Origin: 2-02-FULL-66-22 sp964576535
GTDB taxonomy: Bacteria > Methylomirabilota > Methylomirabilia > Methylomirabilales > 2-02-FULL-66-22
Reading direction: 5' to 3'
NCBI GenBank assembly: GCA_964576535.1
Contig: CAZNWB010000073.1
Location: 1-16,839 of the forward strand
DNA length: 16,839 nucleotides
In this document: positions 1 to 7,105 of the stretch, piece after piece
How positions within the stretch are numbered: the stretch's first letter is position 1
How the letters are laid out: each line of letters begins with the position of its first letter
The notes under the pieces: model-generated
Told to the model about the DNA's origin: nothing
Seen by the model: only the letters and a program-made list of their open reading frames with translations
The model's database searches: none
Translations under genes and position numbers: made by a program

Positions 1-699
1 GGCGACCTCGGCATCTCCATCCAGTCGCGCCATCCAGTTCGAGAACTTCTGTTCCAGCGGTTGGCTTTCACCCTGCAGCTCTCCCTGGCCAGTATCCTGG
101 TGGCCTCGGCCATCGGCCTCTTTGCCGGGATCATTTCCTCCACGCGGCAGTATTCCATCTTCGACACCGCCAGCATGCTGGGCGCCCTCTTCGGAATCTC
201 CATGCCCATCTTCTGGCTGGGTCTCCTGCTCATTCTGGTCTTCGCGGTGAAACTGCACTGGCTTCCGTCGGGTGGGACCGGGGGGCTGCGGTATCTCATC
301 CTGCCCGCCATCGCCCTGGGGAGCGCCTCGGCGGCGGTCATCGCCAGGATGACCCGAGCCTCCATGCTGGAGGTGACGCGGCAGGACTACATCCGGACGG
401 CGCGGGCCACGGGGTACCGCGAGAGCGTGGTCATCTTCCGCCACGGCCTGAAGAACGCCATGATCCCGGTCCTGACGGTGTTCGGGCTGGAGTTCGGGTA
501 CATGCTAGGGGGTGCGGTGTTGACCGAGACGGTCTTTTCCCTTCCGGGAATCGGACGCCTCTTGGTAGAGGGGATTTTTGCCCGGGATTACCCCGTGGTC
601 CAGGGTGCCATGGTCGTGGTGGCGACGACCTTTGTCCTGGTGAATCTGCTGACGGATGTGGCGTACGCGTTTTTCGACCCGCGGATCAGGTACGAGTAG
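1..699 (+). CDS. dppB: DppB/OppB-type ABC transporter permease, 3' part (5' end outside the window)
   Basis: Inner-membrane permease subunit of a peptide/nickel/opine-type ABC importer. The reading frame is open from base 1 and its first residues, GDLGISIQ, are a conserved internal DppB motif, so the gene enters from the left and the TTG at 61 is not its start. The 232 residues present hold several hydrophobic membrane segments and the EAA loop that contacts the ATPase (around DYIRTARATGY, then a conserved G-LKNA-IPVL stretch). The end, FFDPRIRY-E, is typical of the family. About 90 N-terminal residues are missing compared with the usual 306-340. It pairs with the dppC-type gene that follows; no ATPase or binding-protein gene is visible. 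The substrate cannot be told. The last 54 bp are duplicated beyond the assembly gap. Confidence 0.92.
   Translation, partial: GDLGISIQSRHPVRELLFQRLAFTLQLSLASILVASAIGLFAGIISSTRQYSIFDTASMLGALFGISMPIFWLGLLLILVFAVKLHWLPSGGTGGLRYLILPAIALGSASAAVIARMTRASMLEVTRQDYIRTARATGYRESVVIFRHGLKNAMIPVLTVFGLEFGYMLGGAVLTETVFSLPGIGRLLVEGIFARDYPVVQGAMVVVATTFVLVNLLTDVAYAFFDPRIRYE
644..697 (+). repeat. 54-bp direct repeat, copy 1 (3' end of dppB)
   Basis: Bases 644-697 are identical to 807-860. Both encode the end of the permease (NLLTDVAYAFFDPRIRYE); copy 1 ends in TAG and copy 2 would end in TGA. The sequence after each copy is similar but not identical, as expected for two strain variants or two ends of a badly closed scaffold join. 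Confidence 0.95.
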
Positions 700-728
700 C
701 CAGGGGACCAAGGAGCCAGGGACGGAGC

Positions 729-796
729 GTTCGACCGTTCGGTTGTTCTGTTTCCGAAAGAACTACCGAACCATCGAACTCCCGAACCGCCGAACG
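729..796. repeat. Imperfect palindrome of octamer units (NGTTCGNN), copy 1, cut by the gap
   Basis: The left arm reads as 8-base units CGTTCGAC, CGTTCGGT, TGTTCTGT. The right arm is the reverse complement type, ACTACCGA, ACCATCGA, ACTCCCGA, ACCGCCGA. The arms can pair as a long imperfect hairpin. The palindrome runs directly into the run of N. The same unit appears at 891-976 and 8859-8939. Confidence 0.8.
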
Positions 797-806
797 NNNN
801 NNNNNN
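797..806. other. Assembly gap (10 N)
   Basis: Ten N bases, flanked by a 54-bp exact duplication and by two versions of one hairpin repeat. The true dppB-dppC spacer is therefore unknown. It is probably one copy of the dppB end and one hairpin, not two. Confidence 0.98.
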
Positions 807-860
807 ATCTGCTGACGGATGTGGCGTACGCGTTTTTCGACCCGCGGATCAGGTACGAGT
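807..860 (+). repeat. dppB: 54-bp direct repeat, copy 2 (duplicate of the dppB 3' end)
   Basis: Exact copy of 644-697 immediately after the gap, in frame for the permease C-terminus and followed by TGA (860-862 region) instead of TAG. No upstream permease sequence accompanies it. Most simply this is the start of the next contig, covering the same locus from a variant strain, not a second gene. Confidence 0.9.
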
Positions 861-890
861 GAAGAAGTGATGACTGGACCAAGCGATGAG

Positions 891-976
891 CGTTCGACGG
901 TTCGAGGGTTCGGTCGTTCGGTTGTTCCGTTCCCGAGAGAACTACCGAACCATCGAACTCCCGAACCACCGAACCG
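891..976. repeat. Imperfect palindrome of octamer units (NGTTCGNN), copy 2
   Basis: Left arm units are CGTTCGAC, GGTTCGAG, GGTTCGGT, CGTTCGGT and TGTTCCGT. The right arm from about 938 carries ACTACCGA, ACCATCGA, ACTCCCGA and ACCACCGA. It is nearly the same as the copy at 729-796 but has extra left-arm units, so unit number varies between copies. It lies just upstream of the DppC-type permease gene. Confidence 0.85.
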
Positions 977-1004
977 TGTATCCCTCGGTCCCTGGAAGTA
1001 AGCA

Positions 1005-1898
1005 ATGGCGGCAGTAGCGACCGAGACATTGCGGGAACGGCAAGAGCGCGTAGCGGCCGGCGGGGAGTTGGCCGACCTGTGGCGGCGCTTGTGCCGGAAC
1101 CGGGCGGCCATCGCCGGTGCCGGCATCGTGGCGGTGTTCGTGTTCCTGGCGGTCTTGGCGCCGATCCTGGTGCCATACAATCCCATCCAGGGGAATCTCA
1201 ACGACCGGCTGCAACCTCCCGGTGCGACCCATTGGCTGGGCACGGACGAGCTGGGGCGCGATCTGCTCAGCCGGATCCTCTACGGGGCACGAGTGTCTCT
1301 GCAGATCCAGGTGGTCGCCGTGGTCCTGGCACTGATCGTTGGCCTGGCCTTGGGGTCGGTGGGTGGCTACCTGGGTGGGCACGTGGACAACGTCATCATG
1401 CGGGCCATGGACGTCCTGTTGGCCTTTCCGGGCATCTTCCTGGCCCTGGGCATCATCGCGGCCCTGGGGCCGGGCCTCCTCAACTTGATGCTGGCGGCAG
1501 GGATCTCTTCCGTCCCACAGTTTGCCCGGATCGTGCGAGCATCCATCCTGTCCCTGAAGGAGCGGGAGTTCGTCGAGGCGGCCCTGGCTCTCGGAAGCGG
1601 CAGCAACCGGATCATGTTCCGGCACCTGCTGCCCAATTGCATGGCGCCCATTATCGTGCAGTCAACCCTCCGAATGGCCACGGTGCTGCTGACGGCGTCC
1701 GGCCTGAGCTTCCTGGGGCTCGGCGTCCAGCCCCCGACGCCGGAGTGGGGTGCCATGCTGTCGAATGCCCGGAGCTACCTCATCGTGGCACCCCACGTGG
1801 CCACCATCCCCGGCGTGGCCATCATGATCGTGGTGGTCGGCTTCAACCTCTTCGGCGACGGCCTGCGCGACACCCTGGACCCCCGCCTGCGCCAATAG
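1005..1898 (+). CDS. dppC: DppC/OppC-type ABC transporter permease
   Basis: Second inner-membrane permease of the peptide/nickel-type ABC importer; 297 residues, normal length. A cytoplasmic N-terminus of about 33 residues is followed by a first helix (about 34-56). The conserved OppC_N region has HWLGTDELGRDLLSRILYG (76-94), and several further helices follow. The EAA loop is at about 189-218 (EFVEAALALG, then H207-LLPN). The C-terminus is typical (SFLGLGVQPPTPEWG at about 235-249; GDGLRDTLDPRL at 284-295). The ATG has a weak purine-rich site (GGAAG) a few bases upstream. It should form the heterodimeric channel with the upstream DppB protein. ATPase subunits are not in view; the next gene is a phosphoesterase instead. 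Substrate unknown. Confidence 0.95.
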   Translation: MAAVATETLRERQERVAAGGELADLWRRLCRNRAAIAGAGIVAVFVFLAVLAPILVPYNPIQGNLNDRLQPPGATHWLGTDELGRDLLSRILYGARVSLQIQVVAVVLALIVGLALGSVGGYLGGHVDNVIMRAMDVLLAFPGIFLALGIIAALGPGLLNLMLAAGISSVPQFARIVRASILSLKEREFVEAALALGSGSNRIMFRHLLPNCMAPIIVQSTLRMATVLLTASGLSFLGLGVQPPTPEWGAMLSNARSYLIVAPHVATIPGVAIMIVVVGFNLFGDGLRDTLDPRLRQ

Positions 1899-1924
1899 GA
1901 GCCTCCGGTCGGCTCAGGAATCTG

Positions 1925-3313
1925 ATGCCCGAAATGACCAACTTCCTTGCGGTCCTTATGGCCGCGCTGCTCCTCCCCGGGTGCCTCCCGGCCACGGCTG
2001 GACGCGGCCTGGTCCCCCTCGCTGCTGACCTGTCTCTCCTCGTCACCGTGGGCGACGTTACCGACTCGACGGCGGTGTTGTGGCTGCGAGGACAATCGCC
2101 GGGGATAGTCCACGTCCGCTACGGGCCGGTCGGGCGTCGAGAGGAGACCATGGCGCAGGTGCCGGTCACGCCCGCTGCCGACCTCACCGGCAAGGTGCTG
2201 CTGGCGCCTCTGGCTCCCTCGAGCAGGTACCGGTACCTGGTGGAGCAGGGGGCGGGCAGGGTGGAGGGGGAGTTCGTCACCGCCCCTCCCGCCGGCCAGG
2301 ACGTTTCCGTGAGATTCCTGTGGAGCGGGGACCTGGGCAGTCAGCTGCATTGCCGGCACGTCTCCGATGGGTACCCGATCTTCCGAACGCTGGCCCGATT
2401 CGCGGGAGACTTCTTCCTGTTCGTGGGCGACACGATCTATGCCGATCATGTCTGCCAGGGGACGGATCGCGTGCCTGGCTACGGCTTCATCGCGGAGTCG
2501 GTCCAAGACTTCAGGGCCAAGCACCGATACAACCGGTCCGACCCCGGCGTCCAGGAATTCTTCCGGCGCCTCTCGGTCTATGCCATCTGGGATGACCACG
2601 AGGTCAAGAATGACTTTTCCGGGGTGAACGAGCCGCTCATGCCTATCGGGCGCCAGGCGTTCCTGGATTACTTCCCGATCTTCCCCCCTCCCGAAGAGCC
2701 CGGCCGGCTCTACCGGCGATTCCGCTGGGGCGGCCTGCTGGAACTCTTCATCCTGGATACCCGACAGTACCGGAGGCCGAACAGCGACAAGGATGGGCCG
2801 GCCAAGACCATGCTGGGGGCCTCCCAGCGGCGCTGGCTCATCCAGTCGGTCGCTGACTCCACGGCGATCTGGAAGATTGTGGTAACCAGCGTGTCGCTGT
2901 CCGTACCCACGGGCCAGGGCGCCCGCGATTCCTGGACCAACGCCAACATCCTGGGCGTCCCCGAAGAGAACGCCACCGGGTTCGCCCACGAGCGGGACGC
3001 CATCCTGCGTACGCTGAGGGAGCGCGGCGTAAGGAATCTCATCTTCATTGCGGCCGACCTGCACCATGCCGAGGTCATTCGCCACGAGCCCACACCGGGC
3101 TGGGCCGTTCACGAGTTCATCGCCGGGCCGTTGGCCGCCTCGACCGGGATCCCCCGCCCACTGGACCGGGCGCTGAACCCGCAATCGCTCTTTTCCCTGG
3201 GCGGCGTCCGGAATTTCGGGGAGGTGACGGTCGAGCCCTCAGGGCTCACGGTTCGAATCGTGGACGGAAACGGCCGGGTCAGGTTCACCCACACGCTCGT
3301 CCCCGAGCGCTGA
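1925..3313 (+). CDS. phoD: PhoD-like alkaline phosphatase/phosphodiesterase, probable lipoprotein
   Basis: 462-residue secreted metallophosphoesterase of the PhoD family, expected to release phosphate from phosphate esters outside the cytoplasm. The ATG at 1925 follows AGGA by about seven bases. Residues 1-20 form a hydrophobic signal ending in LLPGC, a slightly unusual lipobox with Cys20 as the anchor. An Fn3-like PhoD N-terminal domain (about 33-122) is followed by the catalytic domain: GDLG (D136), VGDTIYAD (D169, Y172), WDDHE (223-226), LDTRQYR (D278, R280) and AADLHHAE (D378, H380). These match the metal and phosphate ligands expected of the family. Upstream in-frame extension into dppC is possible but has no signal-peptide logic. 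It lies 26 bp after dppC and may be co-transcribed. A link between transporter and phosphatase is not evident. Confidence 0.9.
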   Translation: MPEMTNFLAVLMAALLLPGCLPATAGRGLVPLAADLSLLVTVGDVTDSTAVLWLRGQSPGIVHVRYGPVGRREETMAQVPVTPAADLTGKVLLAPLAPSSRYRYLVEQGAGRVEGEFVTAPPAGQDVSVRFLWSGDLGSQLHCRHVSDGYPIFRTLARFAGDFFLFVGDTIYADHVCQGTDRVPGYGFIAESVQDFRAKHRYNRSDPGVQEFFRRLSVYAIWDDHEVKNDFSGVNEPLMPIGRQAFLDYFPIFPPPEEPGRLYRRFRWGGLLELFILDTRQYRRPNSDKDGPAKTMLGASQRRWLIQSVADSTAIWKIVVTSVSLSVPTGQGARDSWTNANILGVPEENATGFAHERDAILRTLRERGVRNLIFIAADLHHAEVIRHEPTPGWAVHEFIAGPLAASTGIPRPLDRALNPQSLFSLGGVRNFGEVTVEPSGLTVRIVDGNGRVRFTHTLVPER

Positions 3314-3418
3314 GTCTGACTAGGGGGCGGGGTTGACTTATCCTGTTACCCCTCCAGGGACGCACCGCCGAGCAGTCGATCTGGAAATGGCGATATGGCG
3401 ATCCCTTGCGTCTTCGAC

Positions 3419-3437
3419 GGGGCCTGGGTATGGCCCC
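3419..3437. terminator. GC hairpin between convergent genes, possible weak terminator
   Basis: GGGGCC and GGCCCC form a perfect 6-bp stem around a 7-base loop, midway between phoD (+) and the desaturase (-). No T-run follows on either strand, so it is not a canonical intrinsic terminator. The rest of 3314-3547 shows no gene, repeat or mobile element. Confidence 0.25.
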
Positions 3438-3547
3438 AAGCGATTCGCTGACCAGATTCTCGGGGAGGCTGTCGTTAGGAGTCCACCCTGCAGCCTGGAT
3501 GTCTGGAAGACGTCGTGTCTCCGCGAAGAAACCCCGGTCATCTGTGG

Positions 3548-4561
3548 CTAACGCTGCTTGAGGTGGTGGAAGCCAATGAGCTTTTTCTGTTCTTCATCCC
3601 AGAGACTTAAACAGATGCTATTCAGGCTTGAACGAAAGGTTAGGACCACCGCGTCCCGGAACATGGGATTCTCGTCATGACATTTTCTTAATAGATAGTT
3701 TGGAATCCTGGGACTGAGGTGGTGAATATGATGGAAGCCGATATTTCCGGTAAACCATCGCAGGATGTTTGGCAGTCTGTAATATGAACTTCCTCGCAGA
3801 GCAGCCAGCGTGTAGTCCCAGCTATCATCACGGGTCCAATAGGTATCTTCAAATTGATGTTGGATGAAGAATAACCACGTCCCCGCTGAATACGCGATAA
3901 CAATGATCGGTCCGTGCACGAATAAAACGGCCTTTAACCCCACCAGCCATATCATCCCGCCTACCACCATTAACAGGGCCAGATCTGTCCAATACACACT
4001 CGACTGCACCCGTCTTATCGGTGTCCGGTGGAACGTGGGGAATCGGTAGAGCACGACGAAGAGAAAAATCGGAGCCAGGATAAATAACACCAACGGGTTG
4101 CGATAAAGGCGGTACTTGAATTTCCCCCAGCTGGATTGCTGAAGATATTCATTCACCGTCATGGTGTGAATGTCACCAATCCCGCGATGTTCCAGGTTTC
4201 CGGCATGAGCATGGTGAATGGCGTGGCTTCTTTGCCAAGAATGATAGGGGGTCCAGGTAAAAATGCTGCAGCAGATGCCCACCAGATCATTGGCTTTTCG
4301 TGACTTGAAAAACGAGCCGTGACCACAATCGTGTTGGATGATAAAAGAGCGTATCAGGAAACCGGCTGTCGGGAAAGACAGAAGAGCAGTCAACCAATAG
4401 CCGACCTCAAGACTGAGGTACATTACATACCAGAGCAAAAAGAATGGGATGAAGGAATTACATAATTGCCAGACGCTTTTCCAGGCATGCGACGTCTGAT
4501 ATTGTGCAATCAGACTTTTCCAGTCAGGGTGTTTTGCCATAGAATTGTTTGTAGACATCAT
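3548..4561 (-). CDS. Membrane fatty acid desaturase (DesA/delta-12-like)
   Basis: Integral-membrane di-iron acyl-lipid desaturase; inserts a double bond into membrane fatty acyl chains using O2 and electrons from ferredoxin or a similar donor. The three histidine boxes are clear in the 337-residue protein: HDCGH (77-81), HAIHH (113-117) and HHIHH (277-281). Hydrophobic pairs lie at about 36-72 and 155-175/193-232. The start ATG at 4561 is chosen because GGGAGG (plus 4573-4578) lies 11 bases upstream; an in-frame extension to 4669 is open but would run through the region after the terminator. Base composition is distinctly AT-richer than the neighbours (28 GC in the 60 bases 4081-4140, about 47%), which points to horizontal acquisition. 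It is a single-gene unit, convergent with phoD. Confidence 0.93.
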   Translation of the reverse strand: MMSTNNSMAKHPDWKSLIAQYQTSHAWKSVWQLCNSFIPFFLLWYVMYLSLEVGYWLTALLSFPTAGFLIRSFIIQHDCGHGSFFKSRKANDLVGICCSIFTWTPYHSWQRSHAIHHAHAGNLEHRGIGDIHTMTVNEYLQQSSWGKFKYRLYRNPLVLFILAPIFLFVVLYRFPTFHRTPIRRVQSSVYWTDLALLMVVGGMIWLVGLKAVLFVHGPIIVIAYSAGTWLFFIQHQFEDTYWTRDDSWDYTLAALRGSSYYRLPNILRWFTGNIGFHHIHHLSPRIPNYLLRKCHDENPMFRDAVVLTFRSSLNSICLSLWDEEQKKLIGFHHLKQR

Positions 4562-4614
4562 GCGTGCTGTAACCTCCCTGAAATTGTACTCATCTATTCT
4601 CACACGCCCAGCAG

Positions 4615-4652
4615 GAAATACAAAAAGAACCTCGGTGTGGGGCTCGAGGTTC
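4615..4652 (-). terminator. Intrinsic terminator, probably of the M20 dipeptidase transcript
   Basis: Read on the minus strand: GAACCTCG, a 10-base loop, CGAGGTTC, then TTTTTGTATTT. The stem is a perfect 8 bp followed at once by a T-rich tract. It lies about 208 bp downstream of the dipeptidase stop and about 55 bp upstream of the desaturase start, so it separates the two units. It could alternatively act as a leader attenuator for the desaturase. The remaining spacer 4653-4859 shows no other feature. Confidence 0.65.
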
Positions 4653-4859
4653 GTATGATTCTTGGGCAAGGTAACGTCGAGTTAGGTCATTGCCGATTAT
4701 GACTGCAAATCTCCATCACATCCCGTCATAGGCTTTCGTCCAACTTTCCAATGAGTAGAGGGTGCAACCTCCTCGGGGGTACTTCATGGAGCCGGGGGGC
4801 AGTCCCAATCAAGAAGACACGTCTTCCCCAGGCGTTTCGTCATTTGTCGGAGCGTGCTG

Positions 4860-6245
4860 TCAAACGCTGCTCAGTTTGGCCTCGGCCAGCTCGTTCCAGA
4901 GGTGGACGGCCGAGAGCATGCCGTGGTGGAGGTTGTCCAGGTCCAGCTTCTCGTTGGGGGCGTGGGCGTTCTCGTCGGGCAGGCCGATGCCCAGGAGCAG
5001 GCAGGGCACTTTGAGGAGCCGGGTGAAGGTGGCGACGACCGGGATGGTACCACCGGTCCGGGTGTAGACCGGCTTTTTCCCGAATCCCTTTTCAATAGCC
5101 CGCGCCAGGGGCTGCATGGCCGGATTGTCGGTCCGGGCCAGCCAGGGCATGCCGCGGCCGGAAATTTCCGCAACCTTCATTCGAACGGTCTTGGGGCAGA
5201 TCCGCTTGAGGTGTTGGCCGAAGAGGCGGGCGATCTTGGGGGGATCCTGGTTGGGGACCAGGCGCATGCTGACCTTGGCCATGGCCCGGGCCGGCAGGAC
5301 CGTCTTGGCCCCCTCACCGATGAATCCGCTGGAGAGGCCGTTGATCTCCAAGGTGGGGCGGGCCCAGAGGCGCTCCAGCGTGGTGAAGCCCTTCTCGCCA
5401 AAGAGCGCCGGCGCACCGATGTCCTTCTGGAACTTCTTCTCGCGGAAGGGCAGTCGCGCCAGAGCGCGGCGTTCCTCGGCCGTCAGCTTGCGGACGTCGT
5501 CGTAAAACCCGGGGATGGTGATGCGCCCATTGCGATCCTTGAGCGAGGCCAGCATTTGGGCCAGGGCGAAGGCCGGGTTGATGACGGAACCGCCGAAGCC
5601 TCCGGAATGGAGGTCGCTGTTGGTCCCCTCCACGTCGATCTGGAAGTAGATCAGTCCGCGGAGGCCGTGGGTGATGCCGGGGACTCCCTTGGCGATCATG
5701 GCCGTGTCGGAGATGACCACCACGTCGGCCTTGAGGAGGCCCAGGCGCTTCAGGATGAACGGATCCAGGTTGGGGCTGCCGATCTCCTCCTCGCCCTCGA
5801 TCAGCAGCCTCACGTTCATGGGGAGGCGGCCGGAGGTCTTCAGGTGGGCCTCCAGCGCCTTCAGGTGCATGAAGACCTGCCCCTTGTCGTCCACGGATCC
5901 GCGCCCGTACAGTTCGCCGTTGCGGACGGTCGGATCGAAGGGGCCGGTGATCCATAGCTCCAACGGCTCAGGCGGCTGCACGTCGTAATGGCCGTAGATG
6001 AGGGCGGTTGGTTTTCCCGGGGCGTGCAGCCAGTCGGCATACACGACGGGGTGGCCGCCGGTCGGCAGGATCTGGACGTGCTCCAGCCCGGTCCGCTGCA
6101 TCTCCGCGGCGACCCACTCGGCGGCCTTCTGGACGTCGCCTGTGTGCTCGGACTTGGTGCTGACGCTGGGGATGCGGACGAATGCCTTCAACTCCTCGAC
6201 GAACGCCTCGCGCCGCTCCTGGATGTAACCGATCGCGGGGTGCAT
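4860..6245 (-). CDS. M20 family dipeptidase/metallopeptidase (carnosinase/PepV-like)
   Basis: 461-residue cytosolic zinc exopeptidase of the M20A type, likely hydrolysing dipeptides or related amides; no signal peptide. Start ATG at 6245 has GGAGG six bases upstream, so the longer frame beginning at 6317 is rejected. Catalytic-domain motifs: YGHYDVQPP (H86, D88 next to the catalytic acid), GRGSVDDKGQ (D119 bridging metal ligand), EGEEEIGS (150-157, catalytic Glu and metal ligand) and SDT (D180). The lid domain begins near HSGGFGGSVINPA (213-225) and returns through TGGTIPV (397-403) to HAPNEKLDLDN (H428, last metal ligand). All expected ligands are present and the length is normal. It is transcribed alone, divergently from the small zinc-finger gene. 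Peptide import by the Dpp-type permease is a plausible functional partner, but this is inference. Confidence 0.93.
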   Translation of the reverse strand: MHPAIGYIQERREAFVEELKAFVRIPSVSTKSEHTGDVQKAAEWVAAEMQRTGLEHVQILPTGGHPVVYADWLHAPGKPTALIYGHYDVQPPEPLELWITGPFDPTVRNGELYGRGSVDDKGQVFMHLKALEAHLKTSGRLPMNVRLLIEGEEEIGSPNLDPFILKRLGLLKADVVVISDTAMIAKGVPGITHGLRGLIYFQIDVEGTNSDLHSGGFGGSVINPAFALAQMLASLKDRNGRITIPGFYDDVRKLTAEERRALARLPFREKKFQKDIGAPALFGEKGFTTLERLWARPTLEINGLSSGFIGEGAKTVLPARAMAKVSMRLVPNQDPPKIARLFGQHLKRICPKTVRMKVAEISGRGMPWLARTDNPAMQPLARAIEKGFGKKPVYTRTGGTIPVVATFTRLLKVPCLLLGIGLPDENAHAPNEKLDLDNLHHGMLSAVHLWNELAEAKLSSV

Positions 6246-6288
6246 ACGTTCCTCCGGCCAAGGGGGGTGAACGGGATGACGGGGCAGA

Positions 6289-6317
6289 ACTCTACCGCAA
6301 TCCCCTTCGCCGGTCAA
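6289..6317 (-). promoter_or_regulatory. Sigma-70-like promoter of the M20 dipeptidase gene
   Basis: On the minus strand TTGACC (6317-6312), a 17-base spacer and TAGAGT (6294-6289). This would start RNA near 6282, giving a leader of about 37 bases that ends in GGAGG before the ATG at 6245. Confidence 0.55.
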
Positions 6318-6418
6318 AGCCTAATGAGTGGCCGCCCTGCCCAGACCGGGCCCTGGGAGCCACGAAACGGCGCTTGGTCAGGTTTGTTGGGGTTGCCGCC
6401 TGGGTGCGCATTTCTCCG

Positions 6419-6448
6419 TTGCGCTCCGCGGCCTCCGGGTGGTATACA
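6419..6448 (+). promoter_or_regulatory. Possible promoter for the zinc-finger mini-protein
   Basis: TTGCGC (6419-6424), an 18-base spacer and TATACA (6443-6448), in the divergent spacer upstream of the gene at 6530. The -35 match is poor, so this is a weak call. The rest of 6246-6529 shows no gene. Confidence 0.3.
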
Positions 6449-6529
6449 GCGGGCCCCTGGCGCCATCGCCTGCCAGGGCCGCAAAAGCGCTCGGTGGGCT
6501 GGGTCGGGCCTCCCCGAGAGGAGACGAAC

Positions 6530-6730
6530 ATGGTTGGTGGATTGGTGGACTGCCCCTGGTGTCAGGGGCTCAAAGTGATGGGCTGCCCCACCTGTGGCGG
6601 CTCGGGAAGCCTCCCGGCGCAACCCGGGGTGGGCGGCGCCCATACGCCGTGTCCCGGCTGCCAGGGCAAGGGGGTCTGTCAGTGCACGGCATGCAAGGGA
6701 ACCGGGGTGAAGCAGGTCGTGCCGTTCTAG
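6530..6730 (+). CDS. DnaJ-type zinc-finger mini-protein (four CxxCxG-like motifs)
   Basis: 66-residue protein made almost entirely of a DnaJ-like cysteine-rich zinc ribbon: CPWCQG (8-13), CPTCGGSGS (19-27), CPGCQGKG (41-48) and CTACKGTG (52-59), enough for two zinc sites, plus an extra Cys50. There is no J domain or substrate-binding domain, so it is not a DnaJ chaperone. Such free-standing domains may act in protein folding, assembly or thiol chemistry; the function here is unknown. The ATG at 6530 has AGAGGAG about six bases upstream, and the frame continuing further upstream lacks any such site. The Lrp-like gene follows 53 bp later and may share the transcript. Confidence 0.8.
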   Translation: MVGGLVDCPWCQGLKVMGCPTCGGSGSLPAQPGVGGAHTPCPGCQGKGVCQCTACKGTGVKQVVPF

Positions 6731-6783
6731 GGCTCGGGCGCCTGCAGCACACGACTCTGCGGTGAATCGGGGGGCGGGGGGCC

Positions 6784-7017
6784 ATGCCTGTTCTGGCGTT
6801 CATCTTTCTGGAGTGTACGGTCGGCAAGGCCAAAGAGGTGGCCAAGAAGGTGGCCAAGATCGGCGGCGTCAGGATCTCCCATGCGGTGACGGGGGCCTAC
6901 GACGTGATCACCCTGATCGAGGCGCCGGACGTCAATGCCCTCGGGACCGCTGTCGTGTCGAAAATCCAAGCGGTTCCCGGGGTCCTGCGCACCTCTACGA
7001 ATGTCGTGGTGGAGTGA
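6784..7017 (+). CDS. Stand-alone Lrp/AsnC effector-binding (RAM) domain protein
   Basis: 77-residue protein matching only the C-terminal alpha-beta sandwich of Lrp/AsnC regulators: a first strand (VLAFIFLECTVGKA), helix, GAYDVITLIEAPD (about 37-49) with the GxYD effector-pocket turn, a second helix and a last strand (TSTNVVV). The DNA-binding helix-turn-helix is absent, and nothing like it lies upstream. Such single-domain proteins form oligomers that bind amino acids or other small ligands; what it controls is unknown. The ATG at 6784 follows a G-rich stretch. Converges with the Nif3-like gene, with a hairpin repeat between. Confidence 0.85.
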   Translation: MPVLAFIFLECTVGKAKEVAKKVAKIGGVRISHAVTGAYDVITLIEAPDVNALGTAVVSKIQAVPGVLRTSTNVVVE

Positions 7018-7029
7018 ACTCCCCATTCA

Positions 7030-7097
7030 ATTTCGGATTTTGGATTTCGAATTTCGGATTTCACAGACCAGTCCGCGCCAAATCCGACATCCGAAAT
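7030..7097. repeat. Imperfect palindrome of heptamer units (ATTTCGG)
   Basis: Left arm: ATTTCGG, ATTTTGG, ATTTCGA, ATTTCGG, ATTTCAC in exact 7-base register (7030-7064). Right arm (about 7080-7097): AAATCCG, ACATCCG, AAAT, the reverse complement type. It fills the gap between two convergent genes and could serve as a two-way terminator. The unit sequence differs from the other palindromes, but the design is the same. Confidence 0.85.
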
Positions 7098-7105
7098 AGT
7101 TCGGC

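Noticed and set aside
656..862. Coding frames running through the run of N
   Set aside because: They depend on undefined bases and on a duplicated piece of dppB; no biological product can be supported.
1079..1924. Extension of the phoD frame upstream into dppC
   Set aside because: The frame is open by composition only. The ATG at 1925 has a ribosome site and starts a lipoprotein signal, and dppC occupies the upstream DNA in another frame.
1775..3184. A 469-codon open frame on the minus strand
   Set aside because: Opposite phoD, whose catalytic motifs are complete; the antisense translation resembles no family.
4854..5957. A 367-codon open frame on the plus strand
   Set aside because: Opposite the M20 dipeptidase, with no recognisable domain and a Gly/Glu/Asp-rich composition typical of a frame shadow.
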